DNA of 64,000 nt, from contig JNVV01000002.1 in NCBI GenBank assembly GCA_000733355.1, positions 731,626-795,625 on the forward strand, given 5' to 3'. Shown one piece after another: positions 61,601 to 64,000 of the stretch (position 1 is the first letter of the stretch; every line of letters begins with the position of its first letter). Source of the DNA: Falciphora oryzae (Eukaryota > Ascomycota > Sordariomycetes > Magnaporthales > Magnaporthaceae). Both the position numbers and the translations under genes were made by a program. The notes below the pieces were generated by a model. That model was not told where the DNA came from. It was given only the letters and a program-made list of their open reading frames with translations, and did no database searches.

Positions 61601-63655
61601 TCGCCGAATAAGGGTGTATTCATACCGGGCCATAATTTCGCTGCTGCCGTCTTGTGTGATCTTGTCGCGGACATAGGAGGCGTGAGATCTGGCAACTATT
61701 CCAACGCGATTCTTTTCATGGGCAGAGAACACGAACAGCCGAGGCGCATCATCGGCGGCTGTTCGGGAGGCTGGAGGGCGAGCATTGGAGCTCTCGAAAA
61801 GGTGGCATCCGTGATAACCTGGCAACCTAGCCTCTGCCAGATAGTGCGCAGCATCCTCGACAATGGCGTGGGTGTTTGTGCCACCGAACCCGAAGCAGTT
61901 GACGCTTGCTCGCCGGAGGCCCTTGACCGGCCAGGGCGTGAGCTCTGTAGGAACACGAACCCGCCATCCGGTGAACTCGATTGCTGGGTTGGGCTCCTCG
62001 AAGTTGAGATGCTTGGGGATGAATCCCTTCTCGACCACCAGGGCAGCCTTGATGAGACCCGCGACTCCGGCGGCGCCTTCGAGATGCCCGATGTTAGTCT
62101 TAATAGACCCCACGAGCAACGGATCGCCAATGTCTCGGAAGCGAGTGATAGATCGGTGTACAGCTCGCAGCTCTCGAACATCGCCCGCCTTGGTACCAGT
62201 CCCATGGCACTCAACAAACGCCGTTCGGTGGGGACTAACCCCAGCCTTGTTGTAGGCCTGGAGGATGTTCTCTGCCTGGCGTTCCATGCTAGGGAGAGTT
62301 ATGCCTGGGGATTCATGAAAAGGTAAGCATATCAGCATCGGCGACCAACCATGATGTTCAAGCATGGCTTTGAAATGAGAGCCTACCAGAAGTGCGGCCG
62401 TCCTGATTGCTTGCGGTTGAGCGGATCACAGCCCGAACGGTATCATTACGGGCGATGGCGTCCTCTAGTCTGCGAAGAATGACAATGCCGGCGCCCTCGC
62501 CGCGGCCGTATCCATTCGCTCTGGAGTCGAAAGCAAAGCTCTTTCCGTCTGGGCTCAAGAATCCCATAGAGGTCATTGGGAAAATCGTGTTTGGTGTCAG
62601 CATCAGGCCGACGCCACCAGCAATTGCCTTGCGGTGCGTACTCTATGTTAGACCGGACCACCAAGATGCAAGATAAAGGCTGACAGGGGAAGAATCAGGC
62701 TCAAGGGGACTCACTGTAGAGCACTCCCCACTCAGCAGGCTCTGGCACGCTTGGTGAATCCCGACGAGACTAGCACTGCAGCCAGTATCGATCGTCTGGC
62801 TTGTTCCGGTCAGGTTGAAGCAATGAGATATGCGGTTCGCAAGAATAGCGATTCCATTCCCGGTTGCAGCATACTGCGGCGCGTTGTCCTGGTCTCGAAG
62901 ACACACTTGCTCATAGTCTGCAGAGTAAAAGATAAGTCTAAGAACTGCTGACGAGAGGCTAGGAGGACGTTGAGGTACTCACCCTTGACGAAAGAGCCTA
63001 TCCAGACAGTAGTGTCGCTCCCATCCAGAGACTCTCGCGGGATTCCGGCTGCGAGCATCAAGTCAGCTGGGAAAAGCCAGGTCGGGGGAAGGGGAACGCG
63101 AAGAACACTGACCACTCTCTGTTGCCTCGTACGTGACCTCAAGAAGGATCCTCTGCTGGGGGTCCATGGCTGTGGCTTCGTTGGGAGATATCGAGAAGAA
63201 CTGCAGAACACATCATGGTCAGCGTCTTTGAGCTAACAGCGAAGACCGGCGGGTGATAATGCTGCTTGATCTTACCGATGCGTCAAAAGCTGCCACATTC
63301 TCCTTCAAGAAGTGCCCTCCTCGAAGATGGAACTATTGGAAGCGGTTAGCGGCCGAATATCAACACACAAAATCAGACAGAGGATAGAAGCAAGCGCGCT
63401 GCTCTGGAGGGCAGGAAGGGGCCTACTCACGCTGCCCTGGCGGCTTGGATCTGGATGATAGTAGCCATTGGCATTCATGCGCGATCTTGGTATCTCAGAC
63501 CAAGCACTGCCGCCCTCCGCCATCAGCTTCCAAAGGCCATCCACGTTAGTGGCATCACCCGGGAATCGACAGCCGATGCCGACAACGGCGATGGCGCCCT
63601 GATTCCTGCCGCCTGTGGGATCCGGCGAGGGATCCGGCCGTGGCTGAGCGGCCAT
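55623..63655 (-). CDS. Highly reducing type I polyketide synthase (KS-AT-DH-psiMT-ER-KR-ACP)
   Basis: Nine exons: 63431-63655, 63276-63332, 63113-63200, 62983-63048, 62715-62917, 62387-62627, 57484-62304, 56771-57396 and 55623-56699. All junction phases agree, for 2467 aa. KS: Cys192 in [11 protein letters not shown], His327 in HGTGTKAGD, His367 in [14 protein letters not shown]: Ser662 in [16 protein letters not shown]: His987 in [13 protein letters not shown] and Asp1191 in [11 protein letters not shown] short, motif-poor methyltransferase remnant (about 1284-1450, [10 protein letters not shown]) and a structural KR half follow. ER: about 1690-1970 with [28 protein letters not shown] at 2022-2029 and [16 protein letters not shown] (Tyr2164). 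ACP: Ser2420 in GVDSLVKL after a Ser/Gly-rich linker. There is no thioesterase, so release needs a partner in trans. The product is unknown. No tailoring gene lies within the 7 kb to the left, so any cluster lies to the right. Confidence 0.95.
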
Positions 63656-64000
63656 CTCGGTGGCAGGCGCTGCGAAGCCCAGTACGCAGCGGTTGTTGGA
63701 GAAGCTGTTTCGGGCAAAGAGGAAGGACTTGAAGAAAGAAAAAAAGCAGCGATTTATATCATGATATAGAGACTCAGCTCTGCTCTTCAGTTCGAACCGT
63801 ACTCTGGTGGAAAACAAGAAGCGGATAGGACAACCGTGGACTGTGGGTAGGTGCCAAAGGGGTGTTGTCGTTTTTTTTCCACTATTTCTTTTTTCCGGAT
63901 GGGTCTGGCTTTGGTCAGCAGTCTCGGTGTGGCTTTTACGATGGCCAAGGTGGCTCCCAGCTAGGGCATAAGGGCAAGAACGTCCTGGAAATCGAGGGGC
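63656..64000. promoter_or_regulatory. Upstream region of the polyketide synthase
   Basis: Promoter side of the minus-strand PKS, with T-rich patches at 63870-63900. No gene seen before the window edge. Confidence 0.4.

Overview
The window reads as a GC-rich chromosome segment of a filamentous ascomycete (Pezizomycotina, most likely a Sordariomycete; genus not determinable from the sequence). The signs are spindle-poor but intron-rich genes with short introns (mostly 50-160 bp) bounded by GTRAGT-type donors, CTRAY branch sites and YAG acceptors, long CT-rich leaders, a nuclear glycine tRNA, the fungal ARG5,6 arginine fusion, D-arabinono-1,4-lactone oxidase and a highly reducing polyketide synthase. 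All exon structures given here were derived by reading splice signals and checking phase by hand. Each intact model closes to a whole number of codons.

Layout. 1-921: 3' end of a CENP-O/Mcm21 kinetochore gene. 2.8-3.4 kb: proline-rich GPI-type wall protein. 5.7-7.3 kb: MFS transporter. 8.4-9.1 kb: small coiled-coil protein. 9.69 kb: tRNA-Gly(TCC). 10.4-11.6 kb: secretory type I membrane protein with a His-rich stretch and a PPxY tail. 11.6-19.0 kb: 7.4 kb without a convincing gene, ending in a long CT-rich leader. 19.0-22.0 kb: large type II membrane protein with an EGF-like module. 23.3-25.0 kb: decayed O-methyltransferase. 26.9-27.5 kb: small single-TM protein. 28.4-30.0 kb: LaeA-like methyltransferase cut short by a stop codon, divergent from a Rossmann-type protein of unknown function (30.8-32.5 kb). 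33.0-36.0 kb: large uncharacterised protein with a 48-bp coding minisatellite and an apparent frameshift. 36.9-38.5 kb: ALO. 39.8-42.5 kb: OPT transporter. 43.9-45.0 kb: transaldolase. 46.9-49.7 kb: ARG5,6. 50.9-51.7 kb: synaptobrevin. 53.5-54.9 kb: lipoyl synthase. 55.6-63.7 kb: a nine-exon, 2467-residue highly reducing PKS whose cluster, if any, must continue past the right edge.

Functionally the right half is mostly housekeeping metabolism (pentose phosphate, arginine, lipoate, erythroascorbate, secretion) up to the PKS. The 23-36 kb stretch is accessory in character: two methyltransferase genes with disabling changes, orphan proteins and repeats. I found no transposon, CRISPR array or tandem gene family. 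The observations most worth a second look are the decayed methyltransferases, the orphan Rossmann protein with two possible 3' splice sites, the unusual catalytic motifs in the PKS, and an OPT intron whose acceptor is preceded by a sense-strand A17 run.
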